The notes: generated from the letters alone by a model not told the origin. A stretch of 15,612 bases of DNA from JAZIHH01 sp036678685 (GCA_036678685.1 JAZIHH010000012.1:1-15612), one strand, 5' to 3'. Shown: positions 1 through 7,970, counted from the first letter of the stretch. Numbers and translations are program-made.

Positions 1-120
1 AAACTATTTTTCCATAAACACATCCTATTATATTACTATAAAACGCATTTTCTGTTACTTTCGCCCGTCAACCGGGATAATTTGTTTCTTACCGGTTTAA
101 AGCCACTGGGAACTATAAAA

Positions 121-179
121 TTATAACCCTTTATAGCTTGACTATAAAGGGTTATAACCATCCGGCCCGCTTCCGGGCC
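121..179 (-). terminator. Two stacked hairpins ending the hyd operon
   Basis: Reading the minus strand past the hydA stop there is first a 6-bp GC hairpin (arms 164-169 and 174-179, 4-nt loop). Next comes a perfect 16-bp hairpin (arms 121-136 and 142-157, 5-nt loop 137-141). The second stem is followed at 117-120 by four U in the minus-strand RNA. This is a plausible intrinsic terminator, though the stem is AT-rich and the U tract is short. I see no gene in 1-120. Confidence 0.6.
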
Positions 180-205
180 AGGAGAGATAACCGGGGACAT
201 AAGCC

Positions 206-2272
206 CTAATTGGAATTGGTTTCTACGGGTGCTTTGAGTTTGCCCAGGATCTTCTCGGCGAAAAATGATTCCACCTTATCCGGGGTAACGCCGCCAACAA
301 CCTCATCGTCCACCCGGATGGAGGGGCTTTCCTCACAGCTTTCCAGGCAGAAAGTGGCGTGCAGGTTGAGCCGGTCGCCGACCCCTTCGTTTTCTGCTTT
401 TTCCATCAGCCTTTTCAGGGTATCGTAAGAACCTTTCAAGTAGCAACAGGTACCAACACAAACGGCCACATTAATCTTGTTCTCACGCTTACTGGTTAAG
501 AGTGTAATCTCCTCGCCGGTAATCCGCCCCCGCATCTGGTAACCGGTATGCAAAGCTTTATGGGCTTCGCCGCTGTTGGGCTCTTTTAACCACTGTTCGT
601 AAAGTTTGGTCACTGCCGGATTGTCGTGGGCTTTTCTTAACTGGGATAACTTGTCGGCACTGTATAATCCTTGGGCTCTCTTTTTCTTTGCTTGACTGTC
701 CGTGGAGACCGGTTGGCCGGCGCCGCCCACACATCCGCCGGGGCAAGCCATTACTTCGATTAAATGATAATCGGCCTTTCCTTCTCTAATCTCCTCAATC
801 AGCTTTTTGGCGTTGCCGAGGCCGTGAACGACCGCCACTTTAATCGTTAACCCGTTCACCTCCAGCACAGCCTCTTTCAGTCCTTTGAAGCCTCTAACTG
901 TTTCGAAGTTTATTACCTGCTCCCCGGTGTATTCATCCAACGGTTTACTGGTTAGAAGTTCATAAGCGGTCCGCAATACGGCTTCGCCTACGCCTCCGGT
1001 GGCGCCGAAGATAACACCGGCGCCGGTGGTAAGACCGAACGGCATGTCAAAGGCTTCCACTTCCAACTGGTCGAAGAGCAAACCGCTTTCCCGGATCATC
1101 CGGGCCAACTCCTGAGTGGTAAGGACCAGATCCACGTCGCGTACGCCGTTTACGGAAAACTCCGGTCTGGCCGCTTCAAATTTCTTCGCTGAACAAGGCA
1201 TAATGGAGACCACAAAGATATCTTCCGGCTTTTTCCCCAGCTTTTTGGCCCAGTGCCTTTTAACCACCGAACCAAACATTTGTTGCGGAGACCGGCAGGT
1301 GGAGAGGTTCTTCAATAAATCCGCGGCGTTATGCTCCGCATACTTGACCCAGGCCGGACAGCATGAGGTAAACTGCGGGAGGTTTTCTCCCTTTTTAGTC
1401 CTGGCAATAAACTCGGCCGTCTCTTCCATAACGGTTAAATCCGCCGCCATACAGGTGTCAAAGACTTTGTCGAACCCCAACCTTCTCAGGGCGGCCACCA
1501 CTTTGCCCGTGACTATTTTCCCTGGAGGTAACCCGAATTCTTCCCCCAGAGCGACCCGGACTGCCGGCGCCACCTGGGCCACCACCAGTTTTTCCTCGTC
1601 GTGAAGAGCCGCCCAGGCCTTGTCGATCTCGCTTTTTACGACCAGCGCCTCGGTAGGACAGACCGCACTGCACTGTCCGCAGTTCACACACTCCACATCT
1701 TGCAGTTTCTTATTGAAGGCGGGCGATACCATAACCCGCGAGCCACGGTTGACGAAGTCCAATACCCCTATCCCCTGAACCTCTTCACACATGCGGACAC
1801 AGTCACCGCAAAGGATACACTTGTTTGGATTCCTCACCACCGGCGCGGATTCGTCAAGGGGTAATTTTTCGTCCCTCTCGCCGAACCGGATTTTTCTCAC
1901 CCCGAACCGGTCGGCCAGTTCCTGCAGTTTACACCGGCCGTTCTTGTCGCAGGTGGTACAATCCCGGTCGTGGTTGGCAAGGAGTAATTCCAGGACAGTT
2001 TTTCTGACCCGCTGCACCCTGGGGCTGTTGGTCAAAATTTTCATGCCGGGAGCAGGCGGGGTCGAACAGGAAGTAACTACCCCCCGCCCCTCGATCTCCA
2101 CCACACACATCCGGCAGGCCCCGTAGAGACTCAGTTCCGAATGATAGCAGAACGTGGGGATATCAATACCGGCCTTCCGGGCGAGTTCCAGAATACTTTT
2201 TTCGCCGTTCAGTTCTATTTTCTGCTTATCCAGAAACACAAAGTTGTTCATTTCCGTAGCATTCATCTTCAT
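206..2272 (-). CDS. hydA: [FeFe] hydrogenase catalytic subunit HydA (NADH/ferredoxin-linked, HydABC type)
   Basis: H-cluster subunit of a cytoplasmic trimeric [FeFe] hydrogenase that reversibly makes H2, in this family usually by confurcating electrons from NADH and reduced ferredoxin. The 688-residue product shows, in order: a plant-type [2Fe-2S] domain (C42, C53, C56, C69); a His-ligated [4Fe-4S] site (H101, C105, C108, C114); a 2x[4Fe-4S] ferredoxin domain (C152-C162 and C195-C205); and H-cluster motifs TSCCPAW (C304/C305), MPCSAKK (C360) and MACPGGC (C510/C514). A C-terminal thioredoxin-like [2Fe-2S] domain follows (about 600-675; C605, C610, C642, C646). This length and the extra C-terminal domain resemble Thermotoga HydA more than short clostridial CpI-type enzymes. 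I chose ATG 2272 because GGGAGGGG lies 7 nt upstream; a longer frame to 2335 would run into hydB. It starts 2 nt after the hydB stop, so translational coupling is likely. All catalytic motifs are intact. Confidence 0.96.
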   Translation of the reverse strand: MKMNATEMNNFVFLDKQKIELNGEKSILELARKAGIDIPTFCYHSELSLYGACRMCVVEIEGRGVVTSCSTPPAPGMKILTNSPRVQRVRKTVLELLLANHDRDCTTCDKNGRCKLQELADRFGVRKIRFGERDEKLPLDESAPVVRNPNKCILCGDCVRMCEEVQGIGVLDFVNRGSRVMVSPAFNKKLQDVECVNCGQCSAVCPTEALVVKSEIDKAWAALHDEEKLVVAQVAPAVRVALGEEFGLPPGKIVTGKVVAALRRLGFDKVFDTCMAADLTVMEETAEFIARTKKGENLPQFTSCCPAWVKYAEHNAADLLKNLSTCRSPQQMFGSVVKRHWAKKLGKKPEDIFVVSIMPCSAKKFEAARPEFSVNGVRDVDLVLTTQELARMIRESGLLFDQLEVEAFDMPFGLTTGAGVIFGATGGVGEAVLRTAYELLTSKPLDEYTGEQVINFETVRGFKGLKEAVLEVNGLTIKVAVVHGLGNAKKLIEEIREGKADYHLIEVMACPGGCVGGAGQPVSTDSQAKKKRAQGLYSADKLSQLRKAHDNPAVTKLYEQWLKEPNSGEAHKALHTGYQMRGRITGEEITLLTSKRENKINVAVCVGTCCYLKGSYDTLKRLMEKAENEGVGDRLNLHATFCLESCEESPSIRVDDEVVGGVTPDKVESFFAEKILGKLKAPVETNSN

Positions 2273-2274
2273 AC

Positions 2275-4155
2275 TTATCCCCTCCCTATCGCCTTGAAAG
2301 CGCATACTTTCACACAGGCGCCGCATTTGATACATTTTTCGGGGTCAATAACAAAGGGTTTTCTGATCTCTCCAGCGATGGCCTGAACTGGACAGGCTTT
2401 TTTACATCTGCCGCAACCCTTGCATTTTTTCGGATCAACGGTATAAGAGGCTAAAGCCTGACATCCTCCCGCCGGACAACGTTTTTCCGTAATATGGGCC
2501 AGGTATTCATAGCGGAAGTATCGTAATATGGTCAAAACGGGGTTCGGTGCTGTTTTCCCCAGCCCGCAGAGGGATCCGTCTTTGACAGCCAGGGCCAGTT
2601 CTTCCAGGACTTCCAGATCCTCGGGCTGGCCTTCGCCGTCAACGGCCCTTTGCAAGATCTCTAGCATGCGTTTGGTTCCTTCCCGGCAGGGGACGCATTT
2701 TCCGCAGGACTCGTTCTGCGTAAAACTCATGAAAAACCGGGCCACCTCAACCATGCAGGTGTCCTCATCCATGACCACCAATCCCCCGGAACCGACCATC
2801 GCTCCGGCGGACAACAAGGAATCGAAATCCAGGGGCAGATCCAAATGTTGCTCGGTCAGACAACCGCCGGAAGGGCCGCCGATCTGGACGGCTTTAAATT
2901 TTTTGCCCCCGCGGATGCCGCCGCCGATCCCGTAAACCACTTCCCGGACGGTAACACCCATCGATACTTCAATGAGGCCAGTGTTCACCACCTGTCCGGT
3001 GAGGGCAAAAGTTTTGGTGCCCGGGCTTTGATCGGTTCCCGCTTTCCGGAACCAGGAAGCCCCGTTGTTGATAATGCGGGGTATATTGGCAAAGGTTTCC
3101 ACATTATTGATTAGCGTCGGTTTTCCCCACAGCCCGGACGTGGACGGGAAAGGCGGTTTGGGTCTGGGCATGCCCCTTTTTCCTTCAATCGAAGCAATGA
3201 GAGCGGTCTCTTCCCCGCAGACAAAAGCGCCGGCGCCTTCCTTGATTTTAATCTGGAAATCAAAACCGCTGCCCAGAATATTTTTGCCTAGTAAACCGTA
3301 GTCTTCAGCGGCTTGCACCGCTTTTTTCAACCGTTGCACGGCCAAAGGATACTCGGCTCTTACATATATATAACCCTCATCCGCGCCCACGGCATAACCG
3401 GCAATGGCCATGCCTTCCAATACTTTATGGGGGTCCCCTTCCATGAGGCTGCGGTCCATAAAAGCGCCCGGATCGCCTTCGTCGCCGTTACAAATCACGT
3501 ATTTCTTATCGCTCTCCGCTTTTCTGGTCAGATCCCATTTTAAACCGGTGGGGAAACCTCCCCCGCCACGCCCCCGGAGACCGGAAGCGATAATTTCCTG
3601 GCAGACCTTTTCCGGTTTTAACTCTGTAACAACCTTGGCCAGCGCCTGGTAACCGTCACGGGCGATATATTCCCGGATTTCCTCCGGATCGATACTGCCA
3701 CAGTTGGCCAAGGCGTTTCGCTGCTGGTTTTTATAAAAAGGAATTGCTTCCTCCTCGGCAAAGACTTCCCCGGTCGGTGGATGGTGATACAAGAGTCTTT
3801 CCACCGGCGGTTCTCCCCTGATCAAAGCCTCGACAATCTCCGGGGCGTCCTCGGGTTTTACTTTGACATACAAGACTCCCGACGGTTCCAGCCGTACCAA
3901 CGGACCCATCTCGCAAAACCCGTGGCACCCGCTTTTAACGGTTGCGATCCCGGTTTTCTTTTGTTCGGCCATTAAATCGAGGGTGATCAAAGCCCCGTGT
4001 TTTTCCACCTCATCCCGCAGGGCTTCAAAAACCTGTAACGAACCGCCGGCCACGCAACCGGTTCCGGCACAAACCAGAATCCGGGCTTTTTCTTTCTTGT
4101 ACAACTCCCGCCATTCATCTCTCATCCGGTCCAACTCAGTTTTGTTCCGGAGCAT
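2275..4155 (-). CDS. hydB: NADH-binding hydrogenase subunit HydB (NuoF-like flavoprotein)
   Basis: FMN- and NAD(H)-binding subunit that exchanges electrons between NADH and the HydA/HydC Fe-S chain. The 626-residue product has an N-terminal thioredoxin-like [2Fe-2S] domain (C29, C34, C77, C81). The NuoF core carries the glycine-rich GRGGGGFPTG motif (about 195-204) and GDEGDPGAFMDR (about 224-235), followed by an SLBB region and the NuoF-type [4Fe-4S] site (C484, C487, C490, C530). The C-terminal 2x[4Fe-4S] ferredoxin domain has C578/581/584/588 and C608/611/614/618. This is the domain order of bifurcating HydB rather than complex I NuoF, which lacks the terminal ferredoxins. An in-frame GTG at 4164 exists, but ATG 4155 has AGGTGAG just upstream, so I prefer it. 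The gene overlaps the hydC end by 20 nt. No key residue is missing. Confidence 0.96.
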   Translation of the reverse strand: MLRNKTELDRMRDEWRELYKKEKARILVCAGTGCVAGGSLQVFEALRDEVEKHGALITLDLMAEQKKTGIATVKSGCHGFCEMGPLVRLEPSGVLYVKVKPEDAPEIVEALIRGEPPVERLLYHHPPTGEVFAEEEAIPFYKNQQRNALANCGSIDPEEIREYIARDGYQALAKVVTELKPEKVCQEIIASGLRGRGGGGFPTGLKWDLTRKAESDKKYVICNGDEGDPGAFMDRSLMEGDPHKVLEGMAIAGYAVGADEGYIYVRAEYPLAVQRLKKAVQAAEDYGLLGKNILGSGFDFQIKIKEGAGAFVCGEETALIASIEGKRGMPRPKPPFPSTSGLWGKPTLINNVETFANIPRIINNGASWFRKAGTDQSPGTKTFALTGQVVNTGLIEVSMGVTVREVVYGIGGGIRGGKKFKAVQIGGPSGGCLTEQHLDLPLDFDSLLSAGAMVGSGGLVVMDEDTCMVEVARFFMSFTQNESCGKCVPCREGTKRMLEILQRAVDGEGQPEDLEVLEELALAVKDGSLCGLGKTAPNPVLTILRYFRYEYLAHITEKRCPAGGCQALASYTVDPKKCKGCGRCKKACPVQAIAGEIRKPFVIDPEKCIKCGACVKVCAFKAIGRG

Positions 4156-4684
4156 TTTTCTCACCTTCTTCTTCCGCTATAATCTGGTCAATAATTTCAT
4201 TGATGCCATCCGGTGTTACCTGCCCGTAAACCCGGTCATTGATCATCACCACAGGGGCCAGCCCGCAGGCGCCCAGGCATGATACGGTTTCTACGGTAAA
4301 CCTTAAGTCATCGGTGGTTTTTTTATCATCCGACAGGTCGAGTTTTTTCCACAAGGCCTCTTTTATCTTCTCGGAATTTCTGACATGACAGGCAGTGCCG
4401 TCGCAGATCTTAATCACGTATTTCCCTTTCGGGGCCAAGGAAAACTGCGAATAGAAGGTGGCGACACCATAAACATTGGCCGGATTGAGACCCATGGCTA
4501 CGGCGATGTAGGTCAGGATCTCTTCCGGGAGATATCTATACTCTTCCTGTACTTCCTGGAGGATCGGAATCAAGGCCGAAGCCGTTTTCCCGTGTCGTTC
4601 AATAATCTCGTTCACTTTTGTAAATCTTCTGCCGGCAATTCCTAAACCTTTAGGCTCAGTTGCCGCCTGCATAACTTTGCCCAT
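4136..4684 (-). CDS. hydC: Hydrogenase subunit HydC (NuoE-like [2Fe-2S] protein)
   Basis: Small electron-transfer subunit of the HydABC hydrogenase, homologous to the 24-kDa NuoE subunit of complex I. The 182-residue product has the usual helical N-terminal half, with YLPEE near 51-55 and GVATFYSQF at 73-81. A thioredoxin-fold [2Fe-2S] domain follows, with ligands C94 and C99 (CDGTAC) and C136 and C140 (CLGAC). Full family length. The ATG at 4684 has AAGGAG 8 nt upstream. The gene begins 30 nt after the phosphatase stop and its end overlaps hydB by 20 nt, so it belongs to the same transcript. In this family the subunit docks on HydB and forms part of the route between flavin and HydA. Nothing unusual is visible. 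Confidence 0.95.
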   Translation of the reverse strand: MGKVMQAATEPKGLGIAGRRFTKVNEIIERHGKTASALIPILQEVQEEYRYLPEEILTYIAVAMGLNPANVYGVATFYSQFSLAPKGKYVIKICDGTACHVRNSEKIKEALWKKLDLSDDKKTTDDLRFTVETVSCLGACGLAPVVMINDRVYGQVTPDGINEIIDQIIAEEEGEKNAPEQN

Positions 4685-4714
4685 TGTTACCGCTCCTTTC
4701 CGTAATTGCTATTC

Positions 4715-5872
4715 TTAAAAATAATGAACTTCGACTTCTTTCCCCAGCCCTCTTAAAATTTGGGCTATTTCATTTACTACTGTCATTTTCAGTGACAACC
4801 CGGATAACTCCGGATTTTGGTGGGCCGGGTTGAGCGCTGTCCCCACCAGAAACTTGATCCGGTCGCTTTCCAGAAGTAATTCGGTCAACAAGGTAACGGC
4901 GTTTCTCTTCCGTACCGCCTTCCGCGGAACGGCCGGAACAGCCGGCTTCTTCAATTGCTCCAAGGTTTTACTTAAAGTGATGATACCCTCGGTTACAAGG
5001 TCGATTCCTTTAATGTGACCGATGGGGGGTATATCCGGTTCCAGGCTGTTCAAATCGACCTTAATATCTGTTCCTAACGATCCGGCCACCAGCGAACCGG
5101 TGGTTCCCCCGCAAACCACTTTGGTCCCGGGTTCACTCAACAGTAGTTCAACCATATAGGGATCGTCTTTCCGGTTACGCGGCGGGCCTACTGCGACCGT
5201 CATCGACCGCGGTTCCCGGATTTTTAACGCCAAAACAGAGGCGTCGTCTCCCGGTTTTCCCATGTAAAGCTGTTCGCAGACGGTCATCAACCACCAGCTG
5301 AGGTCTTTGGCGTTATTTATCTGCCGGCTTAACCGGAGAAGATATTCCCCGACATCCCGCCACTGCCATCCCAGATTTAGAACTCCGCCGATTCCGGCAT
5401 GAATCACTCCGTCGGAGACCACCACCAAGATATCACCGGGTTTTACCTGGAACTTGCTTTCTCTGATTTTCTTGCCGCAAATCTCCGTTTCTTTACTATA
5501 CGGCGTGGCCAACTTCCCTTCCCGGATGAAGAAAAAAGGCGGGTTGTCGAATTTAACCACATAGGTCTCGCCGTTGTCCTGGACTTGAATTACGGTAAAA
5601 GTGGAATAGGCGATCCCTCTTTTTTGGCATATGGGAAGAGTATTACTCACGGTTTCCACTACTTCTTCCAGGGAAGCCCCCTTTTTGACCATTGTTCCAA
5701 TGATTTTGACTGTCATTTTCGACAGAATATTGGCCTTGACTCCGCTGCCCAGTCCGTCGGCTAAGACACATAGCACGGAGTTGTTGTTTCTGATAACCTC
5801 AATGTTGTCCCCGCATAACTCTTCGTCGTATTTGGAGAGGGAAGCGGTCCCGGTCTCGATGAAAAAACTCAT
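4715..5872 (-). CDS. PP2C/SpoIIE-family serine phosphatase with extra C-terminal domain
   Basis: Probable Mn/Mg-dependent protein serine/threonine phosphatase. Residues about 1-218 carry the PP2C/SpoIIE signature aspartates: D39 in LADGLGSG, D154 in SDGV and D209/D210 in GDDAS. Residues about 222-385 form an additional domain I cannot name. It contains KVVCGGTTGSLVAGSLGTD (251-269) and PIGHIKGIDLVTEGI (283-297). No membrane segment or signal peptide is seen, so it should be cytoplasmic. The start overlaps the HydS-like gene stop by 4 nt (ATGA) and has GAGGGGG 8 nt upstream, a classic coupled arrangement. Phosphatases of this type recur beside sensory [FeFe] hydrogenases in Clostridia and Thermotogales, which suggests that it relays the H2/redox signal. 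Its substrate is not in this window: there is no kinase, anti-sigma factor or anti-anti-sigma gene nearby. Confidence 0.85.
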   Translation of the reverse strand: MSFFIETGTASLSKYDEELCGDNIEVIRNNNSVLCVLADGLGSGVKANILSKMTVKIIGTMVKKGASLEEVVETVSNTLPICQKRGIAYSTFTVIQVQDNGETYVVKFDNPPFFFIREGKLATPYSKETEICGKKIRESKFQVKPGDILVVVSDGVIHAGIGGVLNLGWQWRDVGEYLLRLSRQINNAKDLSWWLMTVCEQLYMGKPGDDASVLALKIREPRSMTVAVGPPRNRKDDPYMVELLLSEPGTKVVCGGTTGSLVAGSLGTDIKVDLNSLEPDIPPIGHIKGIDLVTEGIITLSKTLEQLKKPAVPAVPRKAVRKRNAVTLLTELLLESDRIKFLVGTALNPAHQNPELSGLSLKMTVVNEIAQILRGLGKEVEVHYF

Positions 5873-7629
5873 GTGTGTTCCCCCTCTTCATTCTGAATGA
5901 GTTTAATCAACCTGGTCAGCAACACTTTGGTCTCGGCTGTGGTTTCCCCCAACAAACCGGCAATCTCCTGGGCGACCCGCATCTGTTTGTCAATGACTTC
6001 CCGGGCTTTTTCCAAGGTCTCCCTGGTCACCATAGCCAACCGTTCCCGCTGCTGTTTTTCATTGGTGATGTCAATCAAGATACCGATTAAAACATCTTCT
6101 GTTTCCACGTGGAAGATGGCTTGCCAAACTACAAGACCGTAAGCGGGATAAAACGCCTCCCCGGTGATCATTTTTTTCGTCCTTAATACCTCGGCAAAAA
6201 ATTTGGGATCTAGGATGCTTTGCAGATCTTTCCCTTTTACTTCCTCGTTCTGGCAGTAGAGCATTTTCTCCGCCGCTGGATTAAGCTCTAAAATCTTTAA
6301 GTCGCTGCTTACCACCAAGATGGCATTGGGAGCGGCCCGGCAGATCAGGTCCGCTCTGGACTCCGCCCGGGCTCTCATATACGGAATACACATGTCGATT
6401 TCCGCCATACCTTTGGCAACCGCAATTGCTTTGTCGCGGCAGGAGTTATACCCGCAGGCCCCACAGTTCAACTCATCCCGGGGTTTTAATTTTCCGGTCC
6501 GGGCCAGGATCCGACGGATTTCTTCTTCCGGGGGCAGATCTCCCCCTTTAGTGGAATCAACCGCCCTGGCGGTATACTCCCGGTAAAGATCCGTGGGCGC
6601 CAATTCTTCCGGTAATGCCGGGACGGTTTTTATCTGGTCGCCATCGAAACACCGCCCGGGCCGGCGGCGGCTGTTGGCGTAATTAAGCACTTTGTTCCGC
6701 CGGGCATATGCCGAAAGGCCGGTACTCATCCCCGGTCCCATTACGCAACCGCCGCGGCAGGCCAAAAGTTCAATTAATCGGAAAGACTCCTTGACGTCAT
6801 CGAACTTTTCCAAGAAGGCAAAACATTCTTCAAAACCGTCGACGGTAATCACGTCTTCGGCCAAAAGATCCGTATTTAACCGGGCCGACCGGGCCAGGCC
6901 TCTCGGGACGGCAAACGCATGGGCGGACATGGCTTCCTCCCTGTCGAACCTCCCGGGTTCGAGCCCGGCGGGGTCAATCCCCGCTGCTGAAAGCAGCTCA
7001 TGCAGTTCGGCGAAGGTGAGCACCGCATCGATGACCCCCTGGTTTTCCTTTCGCCGCCTTTCACCTTTTTTCGCGATACACGGACCGATAAAAACTATTT
7101 TCGTTTCTTCCCCGTACCGGTTTTTCATCATGCGGCCGTGGGCCGTCATTGGTGAAACCACCGGGGCAAGGTGGGGCAGGAGATGGGGATAGTAAATCTC
7201 CAACAGGTTGACAACAGCCGGGCAACAACTGGTGATAACAGGACCTGTGGCCTCTTTCACCAACCGGAGGTGTTCCTTGGCCACCCACTCCGCTCCTTCG
7301 GCCGTTTCTTCCACATAGGCAAAGCCGAATTTTTTCAGGGCTGTAACGAGCTGCCGCGGGTCTTCTAAACCCCAATCCGCTGCAAACGACGGGGCAAGGC
7401 CGGCGGCTGTTTTAAACCCGGATTTAATAAACTCCCTTATTAAGCCGGTATCACTTTCCACCTTTTTGGCCTGCTGCGGACAGATGGCTACACAGTGCCC
7501 GTCCTCTAGGCAACGATGGCCGATTACCTCCGCGTGCCCGTTACTAACCCGGATTGCTTTAACCGGACAATATCTGACACATTTATAACAGTCCCGGCAA
7601 CTTGCCTCAATCGTCGATACCACACCCAC
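5869..7629 (-). CDS. hydS: Sensory-type [FeFe] hydrogenase with Fe-S and PAS domains (HydS-like)
   Basis: Putative H2/redox sensor. The 586-residue product has, in order: a ferredoxin domain with one complete [4Fe-4S] site (C11, C14, C17, C21) and one incomplete site (C40, D43, C46, C50); an H-cluster domain (about 60-345) with TSCCPAVVN (C135/C136), GPCIAKKGE (C184) and ACRGGCVMGPG (C291/C295); a further four-Cys Fe-S domain of the PF04060 kind (C389, C392, C397, C414); a PAS domain (about 425-525, including LKILELNPAAEKML); and a C-terminal coiled coil (about 525-582). No kinase or DNA-binding domain is present, so output must go through a partner, most simply the coupled phosphatase. Start GTG 7629 follows AAGGGGG by 8 nt. 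Domain content matches the group C sensory class as I know it; sensing, rather than bulk catalysis, is inferred. Confidence 0.88.
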   Translation of the reverse strand: MGVVSTIEASCRDCYKCVRYCPVKAIRVSNGHAEVIGHRCLEDGHCVAICPQQAKKVESDTGLIREFIKSGFKTAAGLAPSFAADWGLEDPRQLVTALKKFGFAYVEETAEGAEWVAKEHLRLVKEATGPVITSCCPAVVNLLEIYYPHLLPHLAPVVSPMTAHGRMMKNRYGEETKIVFIGPCIAKKGERRRKENQGVIDAVLTFAELHELLSAAGIDPAGLEPGRFDREEAMSAHAFAVPRGLARSARLNTDLLAEDVITVDGFEECFAFLEKFDDVKESFRLIELLACRGGCVMGPGMSTGLSAYARRNKVLNYANSRRRPGRCFDGDQIKTVPALPEELAPTDLYREYTARAVDSTKGGDLPPEEEIRRILARTGKLKPRDELNCGACGYNSCRDKAIAVAKGMAEIDMCIPYMRARAESRADLICRAAPNAILVVSSDLKILELNPAAEKMLYCQNEEVKGKDLQSILDPKFFAEVLRTKKMITGEAFYPAYGLVVWQAIFHVETEDVLIGILIDITNEKQQRERLAMVTRETLEKAREVIDKQMRVAQEIAGLLGETTAETKVLLTRLIKLIQNEEGEHT

Positions 7630-7672
7630 GGGAATTGCCCCCTTTTTGTAGAGAAATTACCGGCACGCCTTG

Positions 7673-7909
7673 TTACAAAATGTTACGGCAAAAAAACTCG
7701 GCGATATTTTCCTTAGTTAACCCGGTATAAATCCGGTCATTAACCATTACGCTTACTCCCTCCTGGCATTTCCCCAAACAAAAGCAGGCTTTAAGCTCAA
7801 TCTTATCTTTTAAGGAGTATTCATCGATGAGCCGTTGCAGTTCTTTAATTACCGCGTATGCCCCCTTAAGATGACAGGAACTTCCGACACAAACCGAAAC
7901 CGTTAACAT
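7673..7909 (-). CDS. Small thioredoxin-like [2Fe-2S] ferredoxin (NuoE C-terminal-domain type)
   Basis: A stand-alone 78-residue thioredoxin-like ferredoxin with ligands C7 and C12 (CVGSSC) and C44 and C48 (CLGKC), plus unpaired C42 and C74. It aligns along nearly its full length with the last about 75 residues of HydA from this operon (CVGTCCYLKG, CLESC), so it is a free-standing paralogue of that domain. I prefer ATG 7909, because GGGGTGA sits 6 nt upstream; an in-frame GTG at 7918 overlaps that site. It is the first gene after the Rex operator at 7932-7949 and lies 43 nt before the sensory hydrogenase gene. A likely role is electron carrier or cluster partner for the sensory hydrogenase or HydABC; this is inference from position. 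Confidence 0.85.
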   Translation of the reverse strand: MLTVSVCVGSSCHLKGAYAVIKELQRLIDEYSLKDKIELKACFCLGKCQEGVSVMVNDRIYTGLTKENIAEFFCRNIL

Positions 7910-7931
7910 TAATATCACCCCATGGCAAAGT

Positions 7932-7949
7932 TTGTGAATAATTTCACTA
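7932..7949 (-). promoter_or_regulatory. Rex operator controlling the hyd operon
   Basis: On the plus strand TTGTGA, a 6-nt spacer and TCACTA, one base away from the Rex palindrome TTGTGA-N6-TCACAA. It lies 22 bp before the ATG of the first hyd gene and 16 bp after the rex stop. I could not assign a clean -35/-10 pair here, but the position suits repression of the operon promoter when NADH is low. Confidence 0.82.
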
Positions 7950-7954
7950 GCATT

Positions 7955-7970
7955 GGTAAAAAAATTTACC
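7955..7970 (-). other. Perfect 16-bp palindrome over the rex stop codon
   Basis: GGTAAA, a 4-nt centre and TTTACC form a self-complementary block that includes the rex TAA (7966-7968). It is too short and lacks a following U tract, so it is a poor intrinsic terminator. It sits just upstream of the second Rex operator and may be part of the hyd promoter region. Function unknown. Confidence 0.4.

Noticed and set aside
1..123. Plus-strand frame open from the left edge for about 40 codons
   Set aside because: Too short, no motif, and it ends in the hairpin region; no evidence that it is the tail of a gene.
1116..1604. Plus-strand open frame of 162 codons opposite hydA
   Set aside because: Fully inside the H-cluster coding region of hydA, low-complexity Ser/Thr-rich shadow product.
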